Below, piece after piece: positions 33,214-41,854 of a stretch of 64,000 nt of DNA. Within the stretch, counting starts at the first letter, position 1. Each line of letters starts with the position of its first letter. Source of the stretch: Roseiarcus sp963732155 (GTDB lineage: Bacteria > Pseudomonadota > Alphaproteobacteria > Rhizobiales > Beijerinckiaceae). The stretch lies in assembly GCA_963732155.1 (NCBI GenBank), contig CAVSYB010000018.1, forward strand, positions 16,960-80,959, read 5' to 3'. A program made the position numbers and the translations under genes. A model generated the notes under the pieces. That model ran no database searches. It was given only the letters and a program-made list of their open reading frames with translations, and was not told the origin of the DNA.

Positions 33214-33711
33214 TCAGCTTCGGTGGATCGGATCGATCCACGGCACGTTCTCCGGCTTCTCCACCGGCTCGATGTCGAGATTGACCACCACCGCCTCGCC
33301 GTCGCTGCGCACCAGCACGCACTCGAGCCGCTCGTCGCGGCTGGCGTTGATCTCCTGATGCGGCACGAACGGCGGCACATAGATGAAGTCGCCGGGCCCG
33401 GCTTCGGCGACGAATTCGAGACGCTCGCCCCATCGCATGCGCGCCCGGCCGCGCACCACGTAGATCACGCTCTCCAGCGGCCCGTGATGATGCGCGCCGG
33501 TCTTGGCGTTGGGGTGGATATGCACCGTGCCGGCCCACAATTTCTGCGCCCCGACGCGCGCGAAATTGATCGCCGCCCGGCGGTCCATGCCGGGCGTCTG
33601 CGCCGTGTTGGCGTCGAGCCGGTCGCCCGGCACGACGCGCACGCCGTCGTGCTTCCAGGCGGGCTCGGCGGCGGGCGGGCCATTGCGCGGGTCGTCAGGA
33701 TGATCGTTCAT
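33214..33711 (-). CDS. Cupin-domain protein
   Basis: This is a 165-residue protein with a single cupin barrel. The metal-binding motif 1 is HPNAKTGAHHHGPLESVIYV (first His pair plus Glu), and motif 2 is near GDFIYVPPFVPHQEIN. Such small cupins can be isomerases, dioxygenases or ligand-binding proteins; this one resembles uncharacterised proteins with WKHDGVRVVPGD at the N-terminus. It is the first gene of a two-gene operon with the SelT-like gene. Confidence 0.88.
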   Translation of the reverse strand: MNDHPDDPRNGPPAAEPAWKHDGVRVVPGDRLDANTAQTPGMDRRAAINFARVGAQKLWAGTVHIHPNAKTGAHHHGPLESVIYVVRGRARMRWGERLEFVAEAGPGDFIYVPPFVPHQEINASRDERLECVLVRSDGEAVVVNLDIEPVEKPENVPWIDPIHRS

Positions 33712-33898
33712 GGCTCCCTGCCGGCGATTGTCTCGAAGCGATAAGCCATCGGGCCGACCGGATCAATCCGCGCGGTCGATCGAGGCGACCCGTCCGAAGC
33801 CCCTGCGGACGACAGCGCCCGCGACGAGCGACCGCGCCGCGCCCCCTCTTGTGAGGCGCCCGTCCGCGCGCGTCACGGCGATCATGGTCCCTCATCGA

Positions 33899-34969
33899 TC
33901 AGGAAGCGCTGACTTTGACTTCGAGTTCGTCGTAGCGCATGAATTTGTAGAACGCGATCGAACCGATCCAGCTCAGCGCGAAGACGCCGATGATGACGTA
34001 GCCCAGCGCGCTGAAGTTATCGTTGATCGAGCCGATCGCGCCCCAGAAACCGCCGCCGTCGGTGAGCCCAAGCTCGTCGCCGATCAGATTGAGCGTTTCA
34101 AGGCCGCCGACCACAACGGCGACGACGACCGAAACCGCGGTGATGCTCATATTGTAATAGAGCTTGCGGAGGGGCTTCATGAACGCCCAGCCGTAGGCCC
34201 CCAGCATCAGCACCCCGTCGGTGGTGTCGACGAGCGACATGCCCGCGGCGAACAGCGCCGGAAACACCAGGATGTCGGCGAACGACACGCCGTTGGCCGC
34301 CTGCGCGGCGGAGACGCCGAAAAGGGCGACCTCGGTCGCCGTGTCGAAGCCGAGCCCGAACAGGAACCCGATCGGCAGCATGTGCCAGCTCCGGGTCACG
34401 AACCGGAACAGGGGACGAAATATTCTCGCCAGCAAGCCGCGACTGTTGAGCAGGATGTCGAAGTCGGCCTCGACGAACGGCTCGCCGCGCCTGACCGCCC
34501 GAAACGTGCGATAAACCGAGACGAGCACTACGATATTGACGAGCGCGATGGCGAACAGGAAAAGTGCGGAAATCGAGGTTCCGACGACGTCGCCGAACGC
34601 TTTCAGCGAATCGAAACTCCCCGAGACGGCTGACGCGGCGAAGGCGACGGCGACCGACAGCAACACGACCACCGCTGAATGGCCCAGCGAAAAGTAGAGC
34701 CCGACGCCGACCGGACGCTGGCCCTGCTGCATCAGCTTGCGCGTCACGTTGTCGATCGCCGCGATATGATCGGCGTCGACGGCATGGCGCAGGCCGAAGG
34801 TGTAGGCGAGCAGCGCCACGCCCAGTAGGACCGGCTTGTCGTGCAGCGCGGCGAGCGCCCATGCCCAGACGAGAAGGTTCGCGCCGATCAGGAAGGCGTA
34901 GACGCCCATCAGCCGGCTGCGCAAATTCGCGTCGCCGCCGGACAAAATCCTGGAGAAAAAGTCGAGCAT
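33899..34969 (-). CDS. NiCoT family nickel/cobalt permease
   Basis: This is a 356-residue membrane protein with eight hydrophobic helices. The TM2 signature RHAVDADHIAAIDN (His/Asp metal ligands) and the GFLFGLGFDTATEVALF motif are diagnostic of NiCoT (HoxN/NixA/NhlF) transporters. Nickel versus cobalt cannot be told from sequence alone. It has a leader of about 190 bases with partial similarity to cobalamin riboswitches, which would favour cobalt. The start is ATG 34967-34969. Confidence 0.93.
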   Translation of the reverse strand: MLDFFSRILSGGDANLRSRLMGVYAFLIGANLLVWAWALAALHDKPVLLGVALLAYTFGLRHAVDADHIAAIDNVTRKLMQQGQRPVGVGLYFSLGHSAVVVLLSVAVAFAASAVSGSFDSLKAFGDVVGTSISALFLFAIALVNIVVLVSVYRTFRAVRRGEPFVEADFDILLNSRGLLARIFRPLFRFVTRSWHMLPIGFLFGLGFDTATEVALFGVSAAQAANGVSFADILVFPALFAAGMSLVDTTDGVLMLGAYGWAFMKPLRKLYYNMSITAVSVVVAVVVGGLETLNLIGDELGLTDGGGFWGAIGSINDNFSALGYVIIGVFALSWIGSIAFYKFMRYDELEVKVSAS

Positions 34970-35103
34970 GGAACCCTCGTTCGCGCATGACGGGAAAGAT
35001 CAGCGCGATCGGGAGCCGGCCGCATGCGCCGCCGAAACGCCGTCATCGGCGCACCTCGCCCGAGTTCGGCCGCGCAAGCAACGCGAGGCCTTCCCCCGCG
35101 GGG

Positions 35104-35150
35104 TCGCCGCCCGCGCCGCGTTCCCTTCTGATCCCCGAAGGGAGCCATCG
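35104..35150 (-). promoter_or_regulatory. Candidate (perhaps degenerate) cobalamin-riboswitch-like leader of the Ni/Co permease
   Basis: On the minus strand, GGCTCCC, a short TTCG loop, GGGATCAGAAGGGAAC and then GCGGCGCGGGC follow the order of the conserved core of cobalamin riboswitches (a GGTTCCC-loop-GGGATTAAAAGGGAA block then a GCGGTGCGG block). The downstream CTGCCCCCGCAACTG and the closing GCCA elements are not recognisable, so this may be a variant, a remnant or a coincidence. It lies ~140-180 bases upstream of the NiCoT start. Confidence 0.35.
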
Positions 35151-35160
35151 CACATGAGGC

Positions 35161-35442
35161 TAGGCGGAATCGGCGCGCGGCGTCAATGCGGAACCCGCGC
35201 TGCGCGGCGATCGCGTCCCCGACTTGAGCTTGATCATCGCGCCGTCGGCCGCGAGGCGTCCGTACCGCGGCGGTTCGTCATGGCGGCGGCGCGCGAACCC
35301 GTTGCGCGACCGCCGCCGCGGAGCGCCGCGTCGCGACAGGGCTCGAGGGTCCCGCATCGGTCTGAACGCCTCGGGTCCGTCGCCTGGCGGAGACATCGCC
35401 GCGGCCGAACAGCGCCTGTCGAACCGGCGCGCCGGCTCAAAA
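35161..35442. other. Intergenic region downstream of the coiled-coil gene
   Basis: This stretch of 282 bases lies between the end of the coiled-coil gene and the Ni/Co permease leader, both transcribed leftward. I see no convincing gene; frames through it encode Arg-rich low-complexity peptides. No T-run terminator is apparent. Confidence 0.4.
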
Positions 35443-36915
35443 TCAGGCGCTGCGCGGCAGTTTGGTGACGTTGCCTTGCGGCGCGGGGGACTCGACGGTC
35501 TTCGCCGGCGCCATCGCCTCCCCCGCGTCGCGATGGGCGTCGTCGAGCGCCGGCCCGCCGCGGCGCGCCCGTTGACGCTCGGTCCGCGACGCCTCCAGCG
35601 CCCCGTCGGCCAGGCGCCGCTCGGCGCGCACCCGGGCGATCTCGTCCTGAAGCGAGGCGGTCCGCCGGTCCAATTCCTCCTTGGCGCGCTGCCTGGCGTT
35701 CGTCGTTTCCTCGAGCCGCGCCGTCAACTGCTCGACCGCGCGCAGCGCCGATTGCAGCGCCGCCTCCTTGACCCGCGCCTCTTCACTCAGGCTGTCGACC
35801 TGATCGGCGAGCGATTGGCCCAGGCGCTCCGCGCCGGCGATACGCTCGCCGGCGGCGGCGAGATCGTCCTTCAGCGCGCGCGCGCCTTTTTCGAGACCGT
35901 CGATCTGGATGCCGCTTTCCAGCAGCCGGCGCTCGGCGGCGCGCAACTCTTCGACCTTCTCGCGCAATTGCAAGCGGGTCTGGTCGAGGATCTTGTTGGT
36001 CACCTCGACGCGTCCGCGCACGGCGTGAACGGTGTTGTTGAGCATCGCCGTTTCGGAGCGGCTGCGCTCGACATGGTCGAGATGCCTGGCCCGCAAGCTG
36101 GCGTGCTCCGACTGCTCCTCGGCCAGCGCCTGCTCCACGGCGGCGAGGCGATGCCTGCCCTCCTCGACCTGCGACTCGCCGTCCGCGAGGCGGGCGCTGG
36201 CGGCCTCCAGGCGGCTCGAAAGAGATTGCAACGTCTCGCGCAGCCCGGCGTTCTCCTCGGTCAGCAGCGCGCCCTGATCGCTCGCCACTTTCAGCGACGC
36301 CTCCAGACCCGCCAGGCTCTGATCCCGGCTGGACAGTTCATCCTTCAGACGCCGGATTTCGTCGGCCTGGGCGGCGCTCTGGCGCGACCGCGCTTCGGCG
36401 TCGCGTTCGAGCTTCTCTTTGCCGGCGCTGTGTTCGCGCAGGTCGTGCTGCGCTTCGTTCAGCGCGACGTCGAGGCGTTGGGCGCGCCGCTCCAACTCGC
36501 GGTTTTCCCGCAGCAGCGCATTTCCCGCTTCGGCGAGGCGGTCGCGCTCCTTGACCGCCGCCGCATGACGGGCGCTCAATCCTTCATGCGCGTCCTCCAG
36601 CAGAGCGAGCTTGGTCTTGGTCTCGTGCAGGCGCGCCTTGCTCGCCTCGAAATCCGCCAACAGCTCCGACATCGGCGACAACAGGCCGTGGAACAGACCC
36701 TTCACCGCTTCCAGATGTTCGAGCCCGTGCTCGACTTCCTCGATCTGGGTGCGAAGGGTCTCGTTGTGCATGCCGATCGCCTCGAGCGAGGCATTCGGCG
36801 CGTAGCGCTGAGGGCCGACGCCGGCGCCGCTGATCACGGCGATCGACCCTTGCCGCCCGGCCGACCGGTCAAAGGGCTGAATCAAATTGACGACCTGATC
36901 CCAAACCGCGCCCAT
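35443..36915 (-). CDS. Long coiled-coil protein (filament-like or scaffold)
   Basis: This is a 490-residue protein. After a ~55-residue head (MGAVWDQVVNLIQPF and PNASLEAIGMHNE), residues ~60-460 form an almost unbroken heptad pattern rich in Leu, Glu, Ala, Arg and Gln. A short disordered tail (PAPQGNVTKLPRSA) ends it. There are no membrane segments and no ATPase motif, so it is not SMC. The layout recalls crescentin/FilP-like bacterial intermediate-filament proteins, but coiled coils converge easily. The start is ATG 36915, with GGGGGAGG just upstream; the frame continues to 37122. Confidence 0.75.
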   Translation of the reverse strand: MGAVWDQVVNLIQPFDRSAGRQGSIAVISGAGVGPQRYAPNASLEAIGMHNETLRTQIEEVEHGLEHLEAVKGLFHGLLSPMSELLADFEASKARLHETKTKLALLEDAHEGLSARHAAAVKERDRLAEAGNALLRENRELERRAQRLDVALNEAQHDLREHSAGKEKLERDAEARSRQSAAQADEIRRLKDELSSRDQSLAGLEASLKVASDQGALLTEENAGLRETLQSLSSRLEAASARLADGESQVEEGRHRLAAVEQALAEEQSEHASLRARHLDHVERSRSETAMLNNTVHAVRGRVEVTNKILDQTRLQLREKVEELRAAERRLLESGIQIDGLEKGARALKDDLAAAGERIAGAERLGQSLADQVDSLSEEARVKEAALQSALRAVEQLTARLEETTNARQRAKEELDRRTASLQDEIARVRAERRLADGALEASRTERQRARRGGPALDDAHRDAGEAMAPAKTVESPAPQGNVTKLPRSA

Positions 36916-37112
36916 CGCCTCCCCCATCCCTGACAGTCCTGTGAGCCCGAGCAAAATGCTCCCCGTTCGCGAGCGGCGCTGAAACGCGCTCGCGTTTTCT
37001 TCACACCCGATCCGGAAATATTCGCGCTTTGCGGCCCGGCCGCACGCCGGCCAATCGCGGATGCGTCGGCCGTCGCAACGCTCTCGACTGCAGCAACTCA
37101 GTGATCGCCTGC

Positions 37113-37141
37113 AACTAAACAATACAACTTATGCGTGTCAA
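37113..37141 (-). promoter_or_regulatory. Sigma-70-like promoter candidate for the coiled-coil gene
   Basis: A perfect TTGACA (37141-37136 on the minus strand) and TTAGTT (37118-37113) are 17 bases apart in an AT-rich island of an otherwise GC-rich 471-base intergenic region (36916-37386). The leader would be ~190 bases. I see no gene in this gap. Confidence 0.4.
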
Positions 37142-37386
37142 CAGCGCTGATCCGACAGGCGCCGCAAAACGCCCGCCGCGACCGCGCCGCCTCAAAAAAC
37201 CCTTAAGATTCAATGACCGTCATCGACCAAATGCGCGTCATTGTGCGACGACCGGGCGCTCGCGGCGAAGCGTCGCGCGGGTTTTCCGCCGCGGCGAATC
37301 GCCGGTCGCGGCGCCGATTCGCTTTCCCGACGCCGGTTCGCCAGCGCCGCGATTGCGCGCCGGCGCCGCCTCCTCTAGGCAGCCCC

Positions 37387-38277
37387 ATGCCTTCTTCGCG
37401 CCCCCGATTGTTCGATCGCCTCGCGCCGATCGTGTTCGTTGCGATCTGGTCGACCGGCTGGATCGTCGCGCGCTATTCGGCCGACTACGCCGATCCCCTG
37501 ACGTTCCTGTGCTTTCGGTTCGGCGCGGCCGGCTTGCTGCTGCTGGCCCTGGCGATCGCGGCGGGGGCGGCGTTTCCAAGGGCCGTGCGGCAATGGGTCC
37601 ATGCGCTGGTCTCGGGCGTCTTCCTTCACGCGATCTATCTCGGCGGCGTCTGGTGGGCGATCCGCGCCGGCCTGCCCGCCTCGGTCTCCGCGCTGATCGC
37701 CGCGGTCCAGCCGATCTCCACAGCGCTGCTGGCGCCCGCGCTGCTCGGCGAGCGCGGCTCGCTCCGCCGCTCGCTCGGCGTCGCGCTGGGTCTCGTCGGC
37801 CTCGTTCTCGTGCTGTGGCCCAAGCTCGGCGCGGCGCATATCGGCGACGGGTTCCTCACCGCCGTCGGCGTCAACATTCTGGCGATGCTGAGCGCGACCG
37901 TCGGCTTCTTCTACCAGAAGCGCCATCTGCCCACCGGCGACCTCCGCGCGATCGCCGGGCTGCAATACGCCGGCGCGTTCGCCGTCATGCTGCCCGCCGC
38001 GTTCCTCCTCGAACCGATGCGCATCGAATGGAACGGGACGATGGCGTTCGTTCTCGCCTGGTCGGTGCTCGCCTTGTCGATCGGCGCGATCTGGCTGCTG
38101 TTGCTGCTGATCCGCCACGGCGAGGTGTCGCGCGCCTCGGCGCTGATCTACCTCGTGCCGCCGACCGCCGCCGCGCAGGCCTTTTTTCTGTTCGGCGAAA
38201 GCCTCGACGCGCTGCAGCTCGCCGGCATGGCGCTGACGGCGGCGGGCGTGGCGCTGGCCAGCCGGCGCAACCCCTAA
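37387..38277 (+). CDS. DMT superfamily (EamA) exporter
   Basis: This is a 296-residue membrane protein with ten hydrophobic helices in two EamA repeats (residues ~8-135 and ~150-292). The opening IVFVAIWSTGWIVARYS and RFGAAGLLLLALAI fit the RhaT/EamA amino-acid or metabolite exporter group. No substrate can be inferred. The start is ATG 37387 by the usual MPSSRP-type N-terminus; the upstream frame is Arg-rich and unlikely. It ends 70 bases before mcd. Confidence 0.88.
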   Translation: MPSSRPRLFDRLAPIVFVAIWSTGWIVARYSADYADPLTFLCFRFGAAGLLLLALAIAAGAAFPRAVRQWVHALVSGVFLHAIYLGGVWWAIRAGLPASVSALIAAVQPISTALLAPALLGERGSLRRSLGVALGLVGLVLVLWPKLGAAHIGDGFLTAVGVNILAMLSATVGFFYQKRHLPTGDLRAIAGLQYAGAFAVMLPAAFLLEPMRIEWNGTMAFVLAWSVLALSIGAIWLLLLLIRHGEVSRASALIYLVPPTAAAQAFFLFGESLDALQLAGMALTAAGVALASRRNP

Positions 38278-38347
38278 AGATGCATTGCAACAAAACCCGC
38301 GGCGTCGCATGCTGCGCTGCGATGACGCGCCAGACGGAGGGTCCCGC

Positions 38348-39994
38348 GTGACGCTGCAAATCCTTGCCGATGAGGCGCTGAGCTCGGTCGAAACGCTGCT
38401 CGCGCAGGCGATTCCCAGCGTGCGGGCGCGGGTCAGCGAAGACGGCCGGCTGAGCGGCGCGCTGATCGAACGCGAACAGCGGGCCGCCCACGGCCTCGCC
38501 TGGCTCGCCACCTACGTCGGGGCGGTGCGCGAAATGGCCGCTTACGCGCGGCGGATGCGCGCCGAACGGCGCTTCGGCGAGGCCGAAGAACTGCTGACCC
38601 TGATCGGCCTTGGCGAATATCTCGCGCAGATTTTCGGCGGCATTGCGATGAGCCAGGGCGAAATCGTCCGGCTTGCCGACTTCGGGCTGAGCGAGGCGCA
38701 GATCGCGCCGCGCCGCGCCGACGCCGTCGCGCGATTGATCGAAATCGGCGCGGCGCCGGGCAATCGCCGCGCGCTGGCCGACCTCATCGACCGCGCCGAC
38801 GGCGCCGCGACGATCGGCGACCCCGGCCTCGACGAGACCTTCGAGGCGATCCGCAAGGAAATGCGCCGCTTCGCCGACGCCGAGGTGATCCCGCACGCGC
38901 AGGGCTGGCATCGCGCCAACGCCTATATTCCGATGGCGGTGATCGAGGGCCTCGCCGAGCTCGGCGTGTTCGGCCTGACGATCCCCGAGGATTACGGCGG
39001 GCTCGGCCTCGGCAAGGTCGCGATGTGCGTCGTCTCCGAAGAGCTGTCGCGCGGCTATATCGGCGTCGGCTCGCTCGGTACGCGTTCGGAAATCGCCGCC
39101 GAACTGATCCTCTGCGGCGGCACGCCCGAGCAGAAACGCGAGTTGCTGCCGAAGATCGCGTCGGGCGAAATCCTGCCGACCGCGGTGTTCACCGAGCCCA
39201 ACACCGGCTCGGACCTCGCCAGCCTGCGCACGCGGGCGGCGCGCGAGGGCGAGGTCTACAAGATCAACGGCGCCAAGACCTGGATCACCCATCCCGTGCG
39301 CGCCGACCTGATGACCCTGCTGGCGCGCACCAATCCCGACGAGCCCGGCTATCGCGGCCTGTCGATGTTCCTGGCCCGCAAGCCGCGCGGCGCGGACGCC
39401 GATCCGTTCCCGGCCCCGGGCATGTCGGGCGGCGAGATCGAGGTGCTCGGCTATCGCGGCATGAAGGAATACGAGATCGCCTTCGACGGCTTCGAAACGC
39501 CGGTGAGCAGCCTGCTCGGCGGCGAGGAGGGCCAGGGCTTCAAGCAATTGATGGCGACCTTCGAATCGGCGCGCATCCAGACCGCCGCGCGGGCGGTGGG
39601 GGTCGCCCAGTCGGCGATGGAGCTCGGCCTGCGCTACGCCAGGGAGCGCGTGCAGTTCGGCAAGAAGCTGATCGCCTTTCCGCGCGTCGCCGACAAGCTG
39701 GCGATGATGGCGGTCGAAATTCATATCGCGCGCCAGATCACCTATTTCGCCGGGCGCGCCAAGGACGAGGGGCGCCGCTGCGATCTCGAAGCGGGCATGG
39801 CCAAGCTGCTGGGCGCGCGCGTCGCCTGGGCCGCCGCCGACAACGCGCTGCAGATCCACGGCGGCAACGGCTTTGCGCTGGAATACCCGATCTCGCGCGT
39901 GCTGTGCGACGCCCGCATCCTCAACATTTTCGAAGGCGCCGCGGAAATCCAGGCGCAAGTGATCGCGCGGCGGCTGCTGGAAGGGGGGAACTGA
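38348..39994 (+). CDS. mcd: (2S)-Methylsuccinyl-CoA dehydrogenase, ethylmalonyl-CoA pathway
   Basis: This is a 548-residue flavoprotein. A ~150-residue N-terminal extension (SGALIEREQRAAHGLAWLAT, then FGEAEELLTLIGLGEYLAQ and GGIAMSQGEI) precedes a normal acyl-CoA dehydrogenase fold (TIPEDYGGLGLG, TEPNTGSDLASL, FAD/substrate loops, IHGGNGFALEYPISR). This long form is characteristic of Mcd, which oxidises methylsuccinyl-CoA to mesaconyl-CoA during acetyl-CoA assimilation. The start is GTG 38348 with GGAGG seven bases upstream. No other pathway gene (ccr, ecm) is in the window. Confidence 0.88.
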   Translation: MTLQILADEALSSVETLLAQAIPSVRARVSEDGRLSGALIEREQRAAHGLAWLATYVGAVREMAAYARRMRAERRFGEAEELLTLIGLGEYLAQIFGGIAMSQGEIVRLADFGLSEAQIAPRRADAVARLIEIGAAPGNRRALADLIDRADGAATIGDPGLDETFEAIRKEMRRFADAEVIPHAQGWHRANAYIPMAVIEGLAELGVFGLTIPEDYGGLGLGKVAMCVVSEELSRGYIGVGSLGTRSEIAAELILCGGTPEQKRELLPKIASGEILPTAVFTEPNTGSDLASLRTRAAREGEVYKINGAKTWITHPVRADLMTLLARTNPDEPGYRGLSMFLARKPRGADADPFPAPGMSGGEIEVLGYRGMKEYEIAFDGFETPVSSLLGGEEGQGFKQLMATFESARIQTAARAVGVAQSAMELGLRYARERVQFGKKLIAFPRVADKLAMMAVEIHIARQITYFAGRAKDEGRRCDLEAGMAKLLGARVAWAAADNALQIHGGNGFALEYPISRVLCDARILNIFEGAAEIQAQVIARRLLEGGN

Positions 39995-40094
39995 CGGCGG
40001 GGCGAGCGCGAGAGGCGATTTGCAAAAACTTTGGATTCCCGGGGACTGACGCGATTCGTGCTTGATCCTCCCGAGCGCGCCCTAAGGCCAAATC

Positions 40095-40625
40095 TTACTG
40101 TTTGCCGCCTTCGATCAGCGTGCCCTCCCAGTCCACGACATAGACGGTCTCCGATATCGGCTTGGCGGTCCACGTGCCTCTCAGCTGAACATTCGCCAGG
40201 CTGCCGGTGCCCCGCATCTGCTCCCACGTCCCCTCAGCCACCCATTGCGGCTTTCCATCGACCATCGTCGCCACCTGCGCCCCGGCATAGCTTTCGACCC
40301 CGGTGCTTCCATCCTTGTATTTCGCCAGTTCGTAGCCGTGGATCATGCCGCTGCCTCTCACCAGGTCGTCCGCTTCGACCCAGGTTTGCCGCCCGCCATC
40401 GAACCTTGCGGACTGGCCTGAGGCGCTGCCGGTGCAGGTCACCTTTTGCACGACCAGAACGTGGTCCGGATCGCCCTCCACCGGAATCGCGTGCTGCTCG
40501 GGAGTTGTGCAGGTGAGCTTGCCGGCGACCTGGATCGGCTCGGCGGCCCGCGCCGCCGTTCCCAGAAGGAGTGCGGCTCCGAGGGTCAGAGCCGTCGTGC
40601 TGAGCGGGCTTGTCCAAAGTCGCAT
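40095..40625 (-). CDS. Secreted protein of unknown function
   Basis: This is a 176-residue protein with a signal peptide (hydrophobic TTALTLGAALLLGTAARA, cleavage near ARA|AEP). The mature protein has three Cys residues and a Gly/Thr-rich beta character (GKLTCTTPEQ, VTCTGSASGQ), ending in EGTWEQMRGTGSLANVQLRG, in part, a pattern of small lipocalin-like or beta-sandwich proteins. I do not recognise a named family. The start at 40623-40625 has GGGAGCC upstream. Confidence 0.72.
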   Translation of the reverse strand: MRLWTSPLSTTALTLGAALLLGTAARAAEPIQVAGKLTCTTPEQHAIPVEGDPDHVLVVQKVTCTGSASGQSARFDGGRQTWVEADDLVRGSGMIHGYELAKYKDGSTGVESYAGAQVATMVDGKPQWVAEGTWEQMRGTGSLANVQLRGTWTAKPISETVYVVDWEGTLIEGGKQ

Positions 40626-40980
40626 CTTGCGGCTCCCTGCATTGCGTGGTCGATGTTGTTGAAGCAGGCGCAGTTTTCGGCGCGGCGGCGAGCAATCGAA
40701 CCCTTCGGCCAAGGCATTCTCGGCGCGGCTGCGCGTATGCGCGCCGTTTTTCGGGCGGTGTCAAATAGAAAGTCCGGAAAAATCAGTATTGCGGCGTTGC
40801 CTTCGTAGCCCTTGTGGACGCTCGGTCGCCGACGGCGTCGACATCGGCTTCGAGGTCTTCCGCATCCGCGGCGGGATGGGCGAGCGCGGCGCCACGCCGA
40901 ATGCCGGAATTTGCTGCGCGCGGCGTCGTCAGGGCGCGCGGGCCATGTTGGGTTCGCGCCTGTCGGGGATGTCGGAGGAG
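40626..40980. other. Intergenic region between the secreted protein and vapBC
   Basis: No supported gene lies here. Short frames on both strands encode Arg/Ala-rich peptides without ribosome sites. An AT-richer patch at about 40755-40800 could hold a leftward promoter for the secreted-protein gene. Confidence 0.4.
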
Positions 40981-41027
40981 TTGACGGAGACACCGAAGAC
41001 TTGATATCTATCTTCGGTAGATATCAA
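40981..41027 (+). promoter_or_regulatory. vapBC promoter with overlapping palindromic operator
   Basis: TTGACG (40981-40986) and TATCTA (41005-41010) form a plausible -35/-10 pair with an 18-base spacer. A perfect inverted repeat, TTGATATCTA (41001-41010) and TAGATATCAA (41018-41027) around TCTTCGG, covers the -10. It ends 17 bases before the vapB start, with AAGGAG in between as ribosome site. This is the expected layout for autorepression by a VapBC complex. Confidence 0.75.
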
Positions 41028-41044
41028 GAATAAGGAGCGGCGTC

Positions 41045-41326
41045 ATGACCCCGAACGCCAAGAAGCCCGCCGAGGCGAAGTCGACCGCCAAGCTGTTCAT
41101 GCATGGCCGCAGCCAGGCCGTGCGTCTGCCGAAGGAATTTCGCTTCGAAGGCAAGGAAGTGCGCGTCAGCCGGGTCGGCGACAAGGTGATCCTGGAGCCG
41201 ATCGGGAAGCCGCCGTTCGACGTCGAGGCGTGGTGGGCGAAACTCGACCAATATCTCGACATTCCGTTCGCGGAAATTCCGGACGACCCACCTTCCGAAC
41301 CCGACGACACGATCTCCTTCGACTGA
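41045..41326 (+). CDS. vapB: VapB-type antitoxin (AbrB/SpoVT-like)
   Basis: This is a 93-residue protein. An AbrB-like swapped-hairpin DNA-binding domain spans residues ~14-55: KLFMHGRSQAVRLPKEFRF, then GKEVRVSRVGDKVILEPI. The acidic, Trp-containing tail (WWAKLDQYLDIPFAEIPDD) should wrap the toxin's active site. It is followed eight bases later by vapC and preceded by a palindromic operator. The AKLFMHGRSQAVRLPKE segment is typical of VapB partners of PIN toxins. Confidence 0.92.
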   Translation: MTPNAKKPAEAKSTAKLFMHGRSQAVRLPKEFRFEGKEVRVSRVGDKVILEPIGKPPFDVEAWWAKLDQYLDIPFAEIPDDPPSEPDDTISFD

Positions 41327-41334
41327 CGGCTTTC

Positions 41335-41742
41335 ATGTTCTGTCTCGACACCAATATTGTCATCGGGATCATGACCAAGCGCGCGCCGCGGCTTGCCGAG
41401 CGTCTCCGGATGGAACTAGCTCGGCGAACGCGGTTGCTGGTTCCCACAATCGTCTTGTTCGAGCTTCGCTATGGCGCGGCGAAAAGTGATTTTCCGGCGC
41501 GGAGCTTCGCGCGCATCGATGACTTTCTGGCCGCCATCCCGGAAATTCCGTCATTCGACGCGCTCGATGCGGCGGAAGCCGCCGAGATCCGCGCCTATTT
41601 GGAAGGCATGGGCGCGCCGATCGGCCATTTCGACTATCTCATCGCGGCGCAGGCGCGCCGCCGCGGCGCCGCGCTCGTCACGCTCAATCGCCGCGAATTC
41701 GAGCGCGTGCCCGGGCTGATCGTGACCGACTGGGCGGCATGA
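41335..41742 (+). CDS. vapC: VapC-type PIN-domain ribonuclease toxin
   Basis: This is a 135-residue PIN domain. The acidic metal-binding residues are visible as Asp5 (CLDTNIVIG), Glu43 (LFELRYG) and Asp100 (GHFDYLIAAQA), with a fourth position around the conserved TLNRREFERVPGL. VapC toxins cleave tRNA or rRNA and are held by VapB. The start is ATG 41335, eight bases after the vapB stop. All catalytic residues appear intact, so the pair should be functional. Confidence 0.92.
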   Translation: MFCLDTNIVIGIMTKRAPRLAERLRMELARRTRLLVPTIVLFELRYGAAKSDFPARSFARIDDFLAAIPEIPSFDALDAAEAAEIRAYLEGMGAPIGHFDYLIAAQARRRGAALVTLNRREFERVPGLIVTDWAA

Positions 41743-41854
41743 CGGGCGCGTCGGCGCCGCCGACGGGGCGGCGAGAGGCGAGGGCCTCAGGAACATCAAG
41801 CCTTCCGCCCTGGCGAGGACCGGGGCGAGGAAAGCCCGGACGTCCGGCCCCGCT

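Noticed and set aside
35160..35396. A 78-codon minus-strand frame in the gap after the coiled-coil gene
   Set aside because: Its Arg/Pro-rich composition, lack of a ribosome site and lack of a recognisable fold argue against it.
37213..37386. Extended N-terminus of the DMT exporter
   Set aside because: The extra residues are Arg-rich and the family normally begins directly before the first helix, as with ATG 37387.
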